Translations under genes and position numbers: made by a program
Assembly (NCBI RefSeq): GCF_029854215.1
Contig: NZ_CP122961.1
Span: forward strand, 1,488,001 to 1,552,000
Source: Halomonas alkaliantarctica
GTDB lineage: Bacteria > Pseudomonadota > Gammaproteobacteria > Pseudomonadales > Halomonadaceae
DNA: 64,000 bases
Direction: 5' to 3'
Part shown: piece by piece, positions 33,901 to 44,155 of the stretch
Numbering within the stretch: position 1 is the first letter of the stretch
Layout: every line of letters starts with the position of its first letter
Notes under the pieces: generated by a model
What the model was told of the DNA's origin: nothing
What the model saw: only the letters and a program-made list of their open reading frames with translations
Database searches by the model: none

Positions 33901-36153
33901 ATGACCATGGATATTCAAGTAGCTGAGGGGGACGTCGAACGTCTATCCCTGCGTGACTACACCGAAAAAGCGTACCTCGACTACTCGATGTACGTCATTC
34001 TCGACCGCGCCTTGCCCAATATCGGCGACGGTATGAAACCTGTGCAGCGGCGGATTATTTACGCCATGCGCGAGCTGGCGCTGCACGCTAACGCCAAGTA
34101 TAAAAAGTCGGCGCGTACCGTCGGTGACGTGTTGGGTAAATTCCACCCCCATGGCGACAGCGCCTGCTACGAAGCTATGGTGCTGATGGCTCAGCCGTTT
34201 AGCTACCGATACCCGCTGGTAGACGGCCAAGGCAACTGGGGTAGTCCCGACGACCCCAAATCTTTCGCTGCCATGCGCTACACCGAGGCCAAGCTTTCCA
34301 AGTTTGCCGAAGTGCTGCTGGGTGAACTGGGTCAAGGCACCGTCGATTGGGCACCCAACTTTGATGGCACCATGCAGGAGCCACTGGTACTGCCGGCCAA
34401 GTTACCCCATGTGCTGCTCAATGGCGGTACAGGGATTGCGGTTGGCATGGCGACCGATATTCCGCCGCATAATGTGTCAGAAGTCGTCGAAGCCACATGC
34501 CATTTGCTGCGCAACCCTAAGGCGACTACTGCCGATTTAATGGAGTTCGTCCCTGCGCCGGATTTTCCCACCGATGCGGAAATTATTACTCCGCCTGCTG
34601 ATCTGCGAAAGCTGTACGAATCGGGGCGTGGCTCGGTCAAGCTGCGCGCTCGCTATGAGCGCGAAGAGGCCAATATCGTGATCACTTCGGTGCCGTACCA
34701 GGTGAGTGGCGCCAAGGTACTTGAGCAGATTGCCGCGCAAATGCAGGCCAAAAAGCTGCCCATGGTGGCCGACCTGCGCGATGAGTCGACTCATGAAGAG
34801 CCAACCCGTTTAGTGATTGAGCCGCGCTCCAACCGCATTGACGTCGAGTCGTTGATGGCGCACCTGTTCGCCACCACCGACTTGGAAAAGAACGTGCGTG
34901 TGAACATGAACGTGATCGGTCTGGACGGCCGCCCACGGGTCATGCCGCTGCCGGAAATGCTGGGCGAATGGCTGCAGTTCCGGCGCAGCACGGTACGCCG
35001 TCGTTTAGAGCATCGCCTGGGCAAGGTTGAAGATCGCCTGCATATCCTGGCAGGCCTGTTAATCGCCTACCTCGATCTGGACGAAGTAATCCGCATTATT
35101 CGTGAAGAGGATGATCCGAAAGCCTCGCTGATGGCGACGTTTAGTCTCTCCGAGCGCCAAGCGGAAGCCATTTTAGAGCTGCGCTTGCGTCACCTTGCCA
35201 AGCTCGAAGAGATGAAAATACGCGGCGAGCAGGATGAACTGGAAAAAGAGCGCAAATATTTAGAAGGGCTGTTAGGCAGCGAAGCCAAGCTCACCACGCT
35301 GATCGAAAAAGAGATCCGCGCGTCGGGTAAAGAGCATGGCGACGAACGACGCTCGCCGCTGGTCGAACGCGAAGAGTCCAAGGCGCTTTCAGAAGTCGAA
35401 CTGCTAGGCGCTGACCCGATTACCGTAGTGCTTTCCGATAAAGGCTGGATTCGCGCGGCGAAAGGGCACGATATCGACCCCGAGGGGCTCTCTTATAAAG
35501 CCGGAGATAGCTTTCAACTGGCGGCGAAAGGTAAAACCAATCAGCCGCTGGTGCTGCTGGATGACACCGGTCGTGCCTACACGCTGTCTGCGCATAACCT
35601 ACCCAGTGCGCGGGGGCAAGGTGAACCGGTTACCGGGCGCGCTAATGTTGCCGCCGGAGCGAAAATGGCGGGGCTGATGTTTGCGCCACCGGAGCGACGC
35701 TTCGTACTTGCCACTGACGGTGGCTATGGCTTTGTGGCGCGGCTCGATACGCTCACCGGTAAAAACAAAGCCGGTAAAGCGGTACTTAGCCTGCCTAAGG
35801 GCTGCAACGTCATGGCGCCAGTGGAAGTGCCAGAGGGCGACGAGCTGTGGGTGGCTTCTGTTTCAAATGAGGGCAGACTGCTGCTGTTCCCCTTGGAGCA
35901 GTTACCCGAGATGTCTAAAGGTAAGGGCAATAAAATGCTCGATATCCCAGGCCCACGAGCCGCCCGCCGGGAGGAGTTTGTTACCGGTATTGTGGTGCTA
36001 GCCTCCAGTGACGCGCTGTTGATTCATGCCGGTAAGCGCAAGCTAACACTAAAAGCTGACGATTTAGCTTATTATCGCGGCGAGCGTGGCCGCCGCGGCA
36101 GCAAGTTGCCCCGCGGCTTCCAAAAAGTAGATCGACTAGAGGCAGGGGAATAA
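33901..36153 (+). CDS. parC: DNA topoisomerase IV subunit A ParC
   Basis: Protein of 750 residues. The active-site tyrosine is in [11 protein letters not shown]. The quinolone-resistance-determining stretch reads [14 protein letters not shown], with the wild-type-like Ser and Glu that are commonly mutated in resistant strains. The C-terminal beta-pinwheel contains [24 protein letters not shown] blades. Breaks and rejoins DNA in the topoisomerase IV heterotetramer. A second ATG two codons downstream (33907) could be used. Followed 3 nt later by serB. Confidence 0.96.
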   Translation: MTMDIQVAEGDVERLSLRDYTEKAYLDYSMYVILDRALPNIGDGMKPVQRRIIYAMRELALHANAKYKKSARTVGDVLGKFHPHGDSACYEAMVLMAQPFSYRYPLVDGQGNWGSPDDPKSFAAMRYTEAKLSKFAEVLLGELGQGTVDWAPNFDGTMQEPLVLPAKLPHVLLNGGTGIAVGMATDIPPHNVSEVVEATCHLLRNPKATTADLMEFVPAPDFPTDAEIITPPADLRKLYESGRGSVKLRARYEREEANIVITSVPYQVSGAKVLEQIAAQMQAKKLPMVADLRDESTHEEPTRLVIEPRSNRIDVESLMAHLFATTDLEKNVRVNMNVIGLDGRPRVMPLPEMLGEWLQFRRSTVRRRLEHRLGKVEDRLHILAGLLIAYLDLDEVIRIIREEDDPKASLMATFSLSERQAEAILELRLRHLAKLEEMKIRGEQDELEKERKYLEGLLGSEAKLTTLIEKEIRASGKEHGDERRSPLVEREESKALSEVELLGADPITVVLSDKGWIRAAKGHDIDPEGLSYKAGDSFQLAAKGKTNQPLVLLDDTGRAYTLSAHNLPSARGQGEPVTGRANVAAGAKMAGLMFAPPERRFVLATDGGYGFVARLDTLTGKNKAGKAVLSLPKGCNVMAPVEVPEGDELWVASVSNEGRLLLFPLEQLPEMSKGKGNKMLDIPGPRAARREEFVTGIVVLASSDALLIHAGKRKLTLKADDLAYYRGERGRRGSKLPRGFQKVDRLEAGE

Positions 36154-36156
36154 GTA

Positions 36157-37083
36157 ATGGCACGCGGTGATTTGATCCTAACCGTATTAGCGGCGCGTTT
36201 ATCCGCGGATATTCAATCCCAGGTAGACGCACTGATTGTGCAATTTGGCCTGCAGAAAAGAAGCACCCAGCGTCTTGCCGACGTCTCGTTACAGCAAAGC
36301 AAGTGCATCGACTGTATCGAGCATCGTCTGGTAGGTGAGGTGGATATTGAAGCTATCCGTAATGCCGCACGGGTACTGAGCGAGACTCTGACGGTTGATA
36401 TTGTTGTCCAAGCGGATACCCGCGATCACGTTCAGCCCCGTTTGGTGTGTTTCGATATGGACTCCACGCTGATCAAAGCCGAAGTGATTGATGAGCTGGC
36501 TCGCCGCCATGGCGTGGGTGATGAAGTCGCAGAAGTCACTGAACGTGCCATGCGTGGCGAGTTGGATTTCAAAGCGAGCTTTCGTGAGCGGATGAGCAAG
36601 CTGGCCGGTTTGGATGAGTCCGTACTGGCGGAAATCGCGGAAGAGCTGCCACTGATGGAAGGCGTAGAGCGCTTGATGGACAACCTGAAACGACTAGGCT
36701 TTCGCACTGCTATTCTCTCTGGCGGCTTCACCTACTTTGCTCGCCACTTGCAGGAGAAGCTTGGCTTTGATGAGATCCACGCCAATGAACTGGTCATCGA
36801 AAATGGCAAGGTGACCGGCGAAGTAAGCGAACCGATCGTCGATGCCGAGCGCAAAGCCGAACTGTTAGAGTCCATTGCATTACGAGAAGGGTTTACTCCG
36901 GATCAAACAATTGCGGTAGGCGATGGTGCTAACGATCTAAAAATGCTCGCCAAGGCAGGCATGGGAATCGCTTTTCGGGCCAAGCCACTGGTGCGTGCCC
37001 AGGCACGTCAGGCGATTTCTACCTCCGGCCTTGATGGTGTTCTCTATCTGCTGGGCTATCACCAGCAGGATTTAACCCCGTAA
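36157..37083 (+). CDS. serB: Phosphoserine phosphatase SerB
   Basis: Protein of 308 residues. An N-terminal ACT-like regulatory region (about 1-95) precedes a HAD phosphatase domain with motif I FDMDSTLIKAEVIDEL, motif II AILSGGFTYF and motif IV VGDGANDLKML. Catalyses the last step of serine synthesis. AGGGGAAT precedes the ATG; it is probably cotranscribed with parEC (3-nt gap). Downstream is a REP-like element instead of a classical terminator. Confidence 0.95.
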   Translation: MARGDLILTVLAARLSADIQSQVDALIVQFGLQKRSTQRLADVSLQQSKCIDCIEHRLVGEVDIEAIRNAARVLSETLTVDIVVQADTRDHVQPRLVCFDMDSTLIKAEVIDELARRHGVGDEVAEVTERAMRGELDFKASFRERMSKLAGLDESVLAEIAEELPLMEGVERLMDNLKRLGFRTAILSGGFTYFARHLQEKLGFDEIHANELVIENGKVTGEVSEPIVDAERKAELLESIALREGFTPDQTIAVGDGANDLKMLAKAGMGIAFRAKPLVRAQARQAISTSGLDGVLYLLGYHQQDLTP

Positions 37084-37109
37084 AACCAGCTGTGGCACCG
37101 TCGAGAAAA

Positions 37110-37192
37110 GTGTCGTTGCGAGGAGCGTGCAACGCGGCAATCTCAAACTGCGCAGGCGCAGTTCAACCCAAGATGGCCGCGCTTCGCTCGCA
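37110..37192. repeat. REP-like structured intergenic element between serB and phaG
   Basis: The convergent spacer contains CGTTGC...GCAACG (37114-37134), the perfect hairpin AACTGCGC-ag-GCGCAGTT (37146-37163) and then CGCGCTTCGCTCGC. The wording GTTGCGAGGAGCG...GCGGCAATCTC resembles dispersed extragenic palindromic elements of many proteobacteria. It may act as a transcription end or mRNA stabiliser; no T-run is present. Confidence 0.55.
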
Positions 37193-37218
37193 ATTAGCAA
37201 AGTGAGGGTGCTTCGCCT

Positions 37219-37605
37219 TCATCCATGGCCTTTATCGGGGTGCGGAACAGGTTTATCGCCCACCTCTTCTGGACGCAGCTCTACCGGTTTACCCTGGGTT
37301 TTATCGACGTGCTTTAAATGCAGGTGTAAGCCGGACTTGGCCAGCAAGTGGGCGCTGACGGGGGCGGTAATAAACAGAAAGAGCGTGATTAACAGCTCTT
37401 GAATATCGGGTTTGCCGTCCAGACTCCAGAAATACAGCATCGAAGCGATGAGCATGCAGCCAATACCCAAAGTGGTGGCCTTAGTCGGGCCGTGCAGGCG
37501 CATATAGAAATCGCGCAAGTGGGCCATTCCCAGTGAGCCGATAAACACAAAGATCCCGCCAGCCACCAGTAGCAGTGATATAAGCGCTTCAATGATTACT
37601 GACAT
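37219..37605 (-). CDS. phaG: Mrp/Pha antiporter subunit G
   Basis: Small membrane protein of 128 residues with three hydrophobic segments. The MrpG/PhaG hallmark is GMAHLRDFYMRLHGPTKATTLG. A hydrophilic His/Lys-rich C-terminal tail of about 30 residues follows. Last gene of the phaAB-C-D-E-F-G operon. Required for assembly and activity of the multisubunit monovalent cation/proton antiporter in the inner membrane. Confidence 0.93.
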   Translation of the reverse strand: MSVIIEALISLLLVAGGIFVFIGSLGMAHLRDFYMRLHGPTKATTLGIGCMLIASMLYFWSLDGKPDIQELLITLFLFITAPVSAHLLAKSGLHLHLKHVDKTQGKPVELRPEEVGDKPVPHPDKGHG

Positions 37606-37639
37606 AGCTCCCCCTGAATCATTCGATAGCTCATGTTAA

Positions 37640-37909
37640 TCATTCGATAATGTCTCCGCGCAGAATATATTTGCACACCGCAACGGTACTGATGAAACCT
37701 AGCATGGCGATCAGCAGCGCCGACTCGAAATAGGTTTTGCTGTTCAGCCACAGCCCCAACAGCACAATCAGCGCAATCGAGTTGACGTACATAGTGTCCA
37801 GCGCGAGTACCCGGTCGGGCAGGCTGGGGCCGATGGTAAGCCGGTAGAGGTTCATCAATAGTGCCATCACCACCAAGGCTAAGGTGATATAAAGCGCAAT
37901 GCTCAGCAT
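37640..37909 (-). CDS. phaF: Mrp/Pha antiporter subunit F
   Basis: Protein of 89 residues with three transmembrane segments and the MrpF pattern RLTIGPSLPDRVLALDTM, whose Pro-Asp-Arg is conserved. It overlaps the phaE stop by several nt. Structural subunit of the antiporter. Confidence 0.93.
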   Translation of the reverse strand: MLSIALYITLALVVMALLMNLYRLTIGPSLPDRVLALDTMYVNSIALIVLLGLWLNSKTYFESALLIAMLGFISTVAVCKYILRGDIIE

Positions 37910-38400
37910 TCGTATATCTCCTTGAGCGGGCGTTCGTAGCGCTCACGAATCTGGCAAATCAGCGCCTCTTCGTCGTCTACATCTAAGGCATGAATCAGTA
38001 GTGACTTACCATCCAGGCGCAGATTGGCGGAGACAGTGCCGGGAGTCAGGCTAATGGTGCTAGCCAGCAGCGTGATAGTAAATCGATCCTCCAGCATTAA
38101 TGGATATTCAACAAAATGAGGCTTCATCTTCCGCCAGGGGTTGGCAATCAAATAGGCAACTTCAAAATTGGCCACTACGATATCGCCTAGTACTCGCAGT
38201 AAAAAGCGCAGTAGGGCGAAAGGCTTAGCGATCCGTGGGCGTGCGTCCCAAAAACGGTAGGTCAGTAGAGGGATCAAGATAGCTAAGGAGCCACCGAGTA
38301 CGAATTGGCCAAAGGCGTAGCTGCGCACCAGCAGCAGCCAAACGACGAGCAGTAGTATCGATAAAACAGGCGTGGGTAGCCAGGAGCGCGGAGTAATCAT
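37903..38400 (-). CDS. phaE: Mrp/Pha antiporter subunit E
   Basis: Protein of 165 residues. N-terminal hydrophobic hairpin (VLSILLLVVWLLLVRSYAFG), then RFLLRVLGDIVVANFEVAYL, and the MrpE signature TLLASTISLTPGTVSANL. The soluble C-terminal domain includes IHALDVDDEEAL. Overlaps both phaD (4 nt) and phaF. Confidence 0.93.
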   Translation of the reverse strand: MITPRSWLPTPVLSILLLVVWLLLVRSYAFGQFVLGGSLAILIPLLTYRFWDARPRIAKPFALLRFLLRVLGDIVVANFEVAYLIANPWRKMKPHFVEYPLMLEDRFTITLLASTISLTPGTVSANLRLDGKSLLIHALDVDDEEALICQIRERYERPLKEIYEC

Positions 38401-39908
38401 TGGGCATCTCCAGCATCAGGTAGTAGCGTGCGAATCAGCACCTGGGGGGTGGCTAATTGCTCAGCCGTGGCTTGAGTGTAGCTGCTCACTGGCCCGGCCA
38501 TGGCGACTAGCAGAGGGGCTGCACTTAGCAGCCAAATAACCCCAAACCACTGGCAACGGGAAAGCGGTGTACCGCTGATCGTGCCCCGGTGGCTACGCCA
38601 AAACAGCGTAGAGCCTGCCCGGGAGAGGGCGATCAGCGAGGCTAAACTGGTTAGCAGTAGCAGCGGCCATAGCCATAGTCGTTGGTTGCCTTCGGCAGCA
38701 TTGAGCATCAATGCCTTGCCGAAAGCGCCGGAGAACGGCGGGATGCCTGCGACGGCGATAGCGCCGACAAAAAACAGCATGGCGAGTGCTGTGCCCTGCA
38801 CCATTGGACGGCCCTTGACGATGCGTGTACCCGCTTTGCCGCGCTGGAGGCCAATCATTTCCGCTAGCAGGAACAGACCACCGGTGATTAACGTTGTGTG
38901 GATCAGGTAGTATAGAAGCGCAGAGACCGCCTGGGGCGAGCGCATGCCGATACCCGCCAGCAGCGTGCCCACCGACACCAGCACTAGGTACGCAACCAGT
39001 AAGCGCAAATCTCGCGCTGCCAGTACCCCAATGCCTGCGGCAGCCAGGGTAGCGAGTGATAGCCACCACACCCAGGGCTGTTCCAGCGCTTCCAAACCGC
39101 CAGCGCTATCGCCAAAAATAAGCGAGTAGACGCGCAGAATGGCGTAAATACCCACTTTGGTCATAATGGCAAACAGCGCTGCTACAGGCGCGGGGGCCGA
39201 GGCGTAAGCTTTGGGTAGCCAGAAGTAGAGCGGCAGAATGGCCGCTTTTAGTCCAAACACCACCAGTAGCATCAGTGCGCCAGCGGTCACTAGACCTTCA
39301 CGCTCAGCGGGTAGTTCGGCGACCCGAATTGCCATATCGGCCATGTTGAGTGTACCCGTAGCGCCATACAGGATTCCCACCGCAATCAGAAACAGCGAAG
39401 AGCCCGCCAGATTGAGCACTACATAGTGCACGCTGGCCTGAATCCGCGCTTTACCACCGCCGTGAAGTAAAAGGGCGTAGGATGCTAGCAGAAGTACTTC
39501 AAAAAAGACGAAGAGGTTAAATAAATCACCGGTTAAAAAAGCACCGTTAATGCCCAGCAGTTGCCACTGAAAAAGGCCGTGGAAGTTGCTGCCTTTTTCG
39601 TCGTCACCGGCGCAGGCAAAAACCACCGCGCCAACGGCCAGCACGGCCGTAAGCAGCAGCATCAACGCCGAGAGGCGATCCAGCACTAGCACAATGCCGA
39701 ACGGGGCTTGCCAGTCACCCAGCGCGTAGTAGGTGATTTCACCACCGGCGGCTTGCCGTAATAGGCCTATCGCAACCAGCAGCAGTAGCACCGTGGCAGT
39801 AACGCTAACAGTCCGCTTATAGCGCACCAATCCTTGGCGCTGATAGAGTAGCAATATGCCCGCGACTAGCGGTAGAACGACAGGGAAAACAATTAGATGC
39901 TGCATCAT
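38397..39908 (-). CDS. phaD: Mrp/Pha antiporter subunit D
   Basis: Polytopic protein of 503 residues, homologous to proton-pumping subunits of complex I (NuoM/N type). It has about 13-14 helices, with conserved blocks such as LFNLFVFFEVLLLASYALLL, LPLYFWLPKAYASAPAPVAA and AGIPPFSGAFGKALML. The Glu in FFEVLL and the Lys residues in the middle helices belong to the presumed proton path. Overlaps phaC and phaE by 4 nt each. Confidence 0.94.
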   Translation of the reverse strand: MMQHLIVFPVVLPLVAGILLLYQRQGLVRYKRTVSVTATVLLLLVAIGLLRQAAGGEITYYALGDWQAPFGIVLVLDRLSALMLLLTAVLAVGAVVFACAGDDEKGSNFHGLFQWQLLGINGAFLTGDLFNLFVFFEVLLLASYALLLHGGGKARIQASVHYVVLNLAGSSLFLIAVGILYGATGTLNMADMAIRVAELPAEREGLVTAGALMLLVVFGLKAAILPLYFWLPKAYASAPAPVAALFAIMTKVGIYAILRVYSLIFGDSAGGLEALEQPWVWWLSLATLAAAGIGVLAARDLRLLVAYLVLVSVGTLLAGIGMRSPQAVSALLYYLIHTTLITGGLFLLAEMIGLQRGKAGTRIVKGRPMVQGTALAMLFFVGAIAVAGIPPFSGAFGKALMLNAAEGNQRLWLWPLLLLTSLASLIALSRAGSTLFWRSHRGTISGTPLSRCQWFGVIWLLSAAPLLVAMAGPVSSYTQATAEQLATPQVLIRTLLPDAGDAQ

Positions 39909-40237
39909 TCTCGGTCTTCCTTTTTACCGTCTACGTGGTCGTTCCCCATTTCACTCCGCGCCCGCATGGCCAGGATCACCACAAATGCTGTCATCGCAAA
40001 GCCGATCACGATGGCTGTGAGCACTAGCGCCTGGGGCAGCGGGTCGGCATAACCCGTACCCTCTGACACAATGGCAGCACCATCAGTAGTTAATCCCCCC
40101 ATCGAAAACAGGAACAAATTCACTGCGTAAGAGAGCAGCGTAAGGCCCACCACCACTGGGAAGGTGCGGCCTCGTAACGTTAGATAGAGACCCGAAGCGG
40201 TTAATACGCCGGTGGTCATCGCATAAAGCAGTTCCAT
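39905..40237 (-). CDS. phaC: Mrp/Pha antiporter subunit C
   Basis: Protein of 110 residues, three helices, NuoK-like. LRGRTFPVVVGLTLLSYAVN and DPLPQALVLTAIVIGFAMTA match MrpC. Overlaps phaAB by 1 nt and phaD by 4 nt. The symbol here is the antiporter gene, not a PHA synthase. Confidence 0.93.
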   Translation of the reverse strand: MELLYAMTTGVLTASGLYLTLRGRTFPVVVGLTLLSYAVNLFLFSMGGLTTDGAAIVSEGTGYADPLPQALVLTAIVIGFAMTAFVVILAMRARSEMGNDHVDGKKEDRE

Positions 40238-43074
40238 TAACGAGGCTCCTTGGCAGAGGTGGCGGCACTGTTGTCAGCATCCTGTTCGCTGGCTTCGGTC
40301 ACCGGGCGGTGAGCAGTGGTGACTTTACCCAGGTTGGCAAGAATCATCAGCGTGGCGCCCACTACCGCTAAATAGACACCCAGATCAAAGAGCAACGCGG
40401 TAGCCAGCTCGAACTTACCAATGAGCGGCAGGCTGAAATAACCGAAAGAGGAAGTTAAGAACGGATGGCCAAACAGCCAGCTGCCCAGCCCGGTTAGGGT
40501 GGCAATCGCCACACCAATGACGGCCACCGGCTGAAACGGGAAATCTAAACGTTCTTGTGCCCATGCTACGCCCCGGGCCATATACACTAGGATCAAGGCG
40601 ACTGCGGTAATCAGCCCGGCGATAAAGCCACCACCCGGCTGATTGTGGCCGCGCAGGAAGATAAACGCTGATACCAACAGCGCCAGCGGCAGCAGGGTCA
40701 TGGAAATTGACGTGAGTACCGCTGGGTAGCGGTCAGGTGACCATACCCGGCCTTCGCCGTCACTGTGCGGCATAAACAGGCGCAAGCGGTTTAGCAGCTT
40801 AAAGATCGCCAGACCTGCGATGGCCAGTACGGTGATTTCGCCCAAGGTATCGAAACCCCGAAAGTCGACCAGAATCACGTTGACCACGTTGTAGCCGCCA
40901 CCGCCGGGCTTGCTGTTCTCCACAAAGAAGCTGGAAATCGACAGCGTCTCGCGTGTCATGACCGCATAGTTAAGGCTGGCAATCACCAAACCCAAGGTGC
41001 CGGCTAGCAACATATCGCGAACGTTGCGTAGTGGACTGGATTCCCGTGGTGTCTTCTGTGGCAAGAAAAATAGCGCCAGCATCAGCAGAATCATAGTCAC
41101 CACTTCCACTGAAAGCTGTGTGAGGGCTAGATCGGGCGCCGAGAAGCGGGCAAAGGTGAGTGCCACAAATAGCCCGACGACCGATAGCATTAGCAGAGAA
41201 ATCAGACGGTAGCGGTGGGTGGCAGCGGTGGCCACGCCACCAAACATCAGCATTCCCGCCCCGAGTATAAGGATACCGTCCAGTTCCTGATTGCCAGCAG
41301 CACCCGTTAAGTCGGTGATCTGAACCAGGCCGATCCCCCCCATGACTAATGCGCCTAGCCAGAGCCAGCCTACGTAGCGCTGTAGTGAATTGCCTTCCAG
41401 CGCGGCAATAAACTGTTCGGCGCGATAGCCCATAGCGACAAGAATACGCTCGAACACCCGCCGGGCATCCACCCCGGCAAACTGCTGGGTAAATCGACGC
41501 ACCTCGTCATGGCGCCAATAGAGTGCAATACCCACCACGAAGGCGATCACGCTCATGATGAGCGGTAGATTCACGCCGTGCCAGATAGCCAGGTGGAAAT
41601 CGAGCGGACTACCGATCACCGCTTGGCTGGCGAGTTCAAGTAAGCCCGTTGCCATAAAGGCCGGGAAAAGTCCCACTATCACACACAGGGCTACCAATAT
41701 TTCCACTGGCAAACGCATGAGGTGTGGCGGCTCATGGGGCGATTTCGGAGGGGCTTCACGGGCCGGTTTAAAGAAAACGGCGTGTACTAAACGCAGTGAA
41801 TAGGCCACGGAAAGAATGCCGCCAACCGCCGCTAATGCGGGTAATAACCAGCTTAGGCCACCTAGCACGGGTGTCTCTAGCGCCTCGGTGAAGAACATCT
41901 CTTTGGATAAGAAACCGTTAAGCAGGGGTACGCCTGCCATGGCCGCTGCCGCTAGCGTGGTCAAGAGCGCCGTCACTGGCATGGCTTTTTTCAGACCACC
42001 TAGCCTTTTCAATTCACGGGTGCCTGCCTCGTGATCAATAATGCCGGAACTCATAAACAGTGCGGCTTTAAAGGTGGCGTGATTCAGAATGTGAAACAGG
42101 GCAGCTAAAATCGCCATGGGGCTGCCGATACCCAGCAGCACGGTGATCAAGCCTAGATGACTAACGGTGGAGAACGCCAGAATACCCTTTAGGTCGGTCT
42201 TCATCAGTGCAAACCAGGCGCCATACAGCATCGTCACGATGCCCACTAGGGAGACCACCACGCTCCACAGCTCGCTACCCGCAATAGCGGGGTGCAGCCG
42301 CGCCATGAGAAAAATGCCCGCTTTAACCATGGTGGCAGAGTGCAGGTAGGCCGACACTGGCGTAGGCGCTGCCATGGCGTGGGGTAACCAAAAATGGAAC
42401 GGAAACTGCGCCGATTTGGTAAACGCCCCCAGCAGTACCAAACCGAGCATTAGCGGGTACCGTGAATCCGCCAGAATCACGTCGCCGCTGGCCAGCACAT
42501 CGCCCATGTTGAAGCTGCCTGCCATGTCGCCCAGCAGCAGTAAGCCCGCCAATAGCGCAAGGCCGCCCGCGCCGGTGACAGTGAGCGCCATGCGCGCGCC
42601 TTTACGGGCATCCGATTGGTGCGACCAGTAACCGATCAGCAAAAACGAAGAGAGGCTGGTTAACTCCCAGAACAGCCAGAGCAGAATCAGGTTGTCCGAC
42701 ATTGAAATACCTACCATTGACGCCATAAAAAGCATCAGGAAGGCGTAGAATCGGCCATAGGGTTCGTCTTTGGCTAAATAGTAGTGCGCATAAAGAATGA
42801 TCAGCAGGCCGATGCCGAGTATCAATAGGTTGAACAGCAGCGATAGCCCATCAAGGCGGAACGCCAGGTTCAATGCCAGCTCCGGCATCCAGGTGGCCGA
42901 AAAACGCAGCTGCTCGCCATCTAAAAGAGCTGGCACATTGAGTAGCGTCATTACTAGGGCGGTAGCGGGCAGCACCGCCGTTGCAAGGGAACAGAAACCG
43001 CGCCCGCGCCGTGCGGTAAGTGCCGGCACCAGTACGCCTAGCAGAGGCAATAAGGCTATCCAAAGCAGTGTCAT
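40237..43074 (-). CDS. phaAB: Mrp/Pha antiporter fused subunit A/B
   Basis: Polytopic protein of 945 residues. The N-terminal two thirds are NuoL-like MrpA ([64 protein letters not shown]). The C-terminal part continues into an MrpB-like domain ([40 protein letters not shown]). Fusion of A and B marks the group-2 (Pha) architecture with six genes instead of seven. It is the first gene of the operon and carries ion-translocating functions. The system exchanges Na+ and/or K+ for protons, fitting a salt- and alkali-tolerant organism. Confidence 0.95.
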   Translation of the reverse strand: MTLLWIALLPLLGVLVPALTARRGRGFCSLATAVLPATALVMTLLNVPALLDGEQLRFSATWMPELALNLAFRLDGLSLLFNLLILGIGLLIILYAHYYLAKDEPYGRFYAFLMLFMASMVGISMSDNLILLWLFWELTSLSSFLLIGYWSHQSDARKGARMALTVTGAGGLALLAGLLLLGDMAGSFNMGDVLASGDVILADSRYPLMLGLVLLGAFTKSAQFPFHFWLPHAMAAPTPVSAYLHSATMVKAGIFLMARLHPAIAGSELWSVVVSLVGIVTMLYGAWFALMKTDLKGILAFSTVSHLGLITVLLGIGSPMAILAALFHILNHATFKAALFMSSGIIDHEAGTRELKRLGGLKKAMPVTALLTTLAAAAMAGVPLLNGFLSKEMFFTEALETPVLGGLSWLLPALAAVGGILSVAYSLRLVHAVFFKPAREAPPKSPHEPPHLMRLPVEILVALCVIVGLFPAFMATGLLELASQAVIGSPLDFHLAIWHGVNLPLIMSVIAFVVGIALYWRHDEVRRFTQQFAGVDARRVFERILVAMGYRAEQFIAALEGNSLQRYVGWLWLGALVMGGIGLVQITDLTGAAGNQELDGILILGAGMLMFGGVATAATHRYRLISLLMLSVVGLFVALTFARFSAPDLALTQLSVEVVTMILLMLALFFLPQKTPRESSPLRNVRDMLLAGTLGLVIASLNYAVMTRETLSISSFFVENSKPGGGGYNVVNVILVDFRGFDTLGEITVLAIAGLAIFKLLNRLRLFMPHSDGEGRVWSPDRYPAVLTSISMTLLPLALLVSAFIFLRGHNQPGGGFIAGLITAVALILVYMARGVAWAQERLDFPFQPVAVIGVAIATLTGLGSWLFGHPFLTSSFGYFSLPLIGKFELATALLFDLGVYLAVVGATLMILANLGKVTTAHRPVTEASEQDADNSAATSAKEPR

Positions 43075-43159
43075 GGGATCATCCAGCGGATAAAGTAAAA
43101 AAAGTCAAAAGACTACCAACAGGGCGTCTAAAGAGGCGTTCTGGTGGCGTAGGATACAT

Positions 43160-43185
43160 CAAGTGAAACAACAGGATATCACTTG
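43160..43185. promoter_or_regulatory. Inverted repeat in the phaAB/channel divergent region
   Basis: CAAGTGA (43160-43166) and TCACTTG (43179-43185) form perfect 7-bp arms with a 12-nt spacer, in the 174-bp region between the two divergent starts. Candidate operator shared by antiporter and channel. Confidence 0.4.
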
Positions 43186-43248
43186 TGTAGCAGGCGTGTA
43201 ATTTTAGTATAAAGTGTGCGGATTAACCGTTGAGAGATTTTTTGTTAC

Positions 43249-44136
43249 ATGAGCGAGCCCTTTACTACCTGGCAGTCCCGATTTGAAAAGCTGCGGTCAA
43301 ACAAGTTTTTTGAAGCGGTAGTGATCGCCATTATCGTCATTTCCGCCCTGGTGATAGGGGCCAAAACCTACGACGAAACCACTCGGGTTGAGCAGTGGCT
43401 GCTCTATCTCGATATTGCGGTAACGATATTTTTCCTGATTGAAATTTTAATCAGAATGGCCGCAGAGCGCAGCCTGCTCGACTTCTTTAAAAAGGGCTGG
43501 AACGTTTTTGACTTTCTGATTGTGACCGCCAGCCTCATCCCCATGGATGACTCGGAAATGGTACTGCTAGCCAGGCTACTGCGTATTTTCCGAGTACTAC
43601 GCCTGGTGTCGATGATTCCTGAGCTGCAGATGCTGCTCAGCGCTCTTGTGAAGTCGGTGCCACGGATGGGCTACGTGGTCTTGCTGATGTTTATCATTTT
43701 CTATATATACGCCGCCGTTGGCAGCTTTTTGTTTCACAACGTCGATGAATTTTTGTGGGGGAATATTTCCGTCGCGATGCTTACGCTTTTTCGTATCGCT
43801 ACCTTTGAAGACTGGACAGACGTTATGTACGCCACCCAAGAGGACTATGCTTGGAGCTGGGTCTATTATTTAACGTTTATATTTCTGACCGCGTTTATTT
43901 TCCTCAATATGATGATTGGTATTGTGCTGGATGTGATGCAGAAAGAGAGCGCCCAAATGGCGCTGGACAGCGGCGAAGGCGAAGAAGCCGAGCTACAGTC
44001 GCTGCGCAACGATGTTCGCGGGCTGAAAGCGCAGCTTGATCGCATGGAATCCGCCCTCTCTCAAACGAACTCGACAGCCCCCACACACCAGTATGACGCT
44101 GACGGCAAGCACACTGACAAGCCTACAACTGACTGA
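43249..44136 (+). CDS. BacNav-type voltage-gated cation channel with an acidic TFEDWTD filter
   Basis: Protein of 295 residues forming one six-helix voltage-gated channel unit (tetramer expected). S1-S3 lie at about 20-95. S4 carries four arginines at three-residue steps (Arg109, 112, 115, 118). S5 is at about 140-162. The pore has selectivity filter TFEDWTD (Thr185-Asp191), and S6 is at about 203-228 ([20 protein letters not shown]). A predicted C-terminal coiled coil (about 245-272) fits BacNav tetramerisation. Typical sodium-selective relatives have TLESWS-like filters; the two Asp residues here match positions that confer calcium selectivity in the engineered CavAb channel. It is divergent from the Mrp antiporter. 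Confidence 0.88.
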   Translation: MSEPFTTWQSRFEKLRSNKFFEAVVIAIIVISALVIGAKTYDETTRVEQWLLYLDIAVTIFFLIEILIRMAAERSLLDFFKKGWNVFDFLIVTASLIPMDDSEMVLLARLLRIFRVLRLVSMIPELQMLLSALVKSVPRMGYVVLLMFIIFYIYAAVGSFLFHNVDEFLWGNISVAMLTLFRIATFEDWTDVMYATQEDYAWSWVYYLTFIFLTAFIFLNMMIGIVLDVMQKESAQMALDSGEGEEAELQSLRNDVRGLKAQLDRMESALSQTNSTAPTHQYDADGKHTDKPTTD

Positions 44137-44155
44137 TTTTAGGAGAGCCGACCTT

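Noticed and set aside
34332-35024. Antisense frames within parC
   Set aside because: No start signals or recognisable domains; ParC is intact over the whole interval.
40997-42631. Plus-strand frames inside phaAB, Ser/Arg-rich
   Set aside because: Antisense of codons for hydrophobic residues typical of membrane proteins; no independent support.
44036-44155. 40-codon N-terminal extension of leuA
   Set aside because: Runs through the end of the channel gene; AGGAGAG and family length place the start at 44156.
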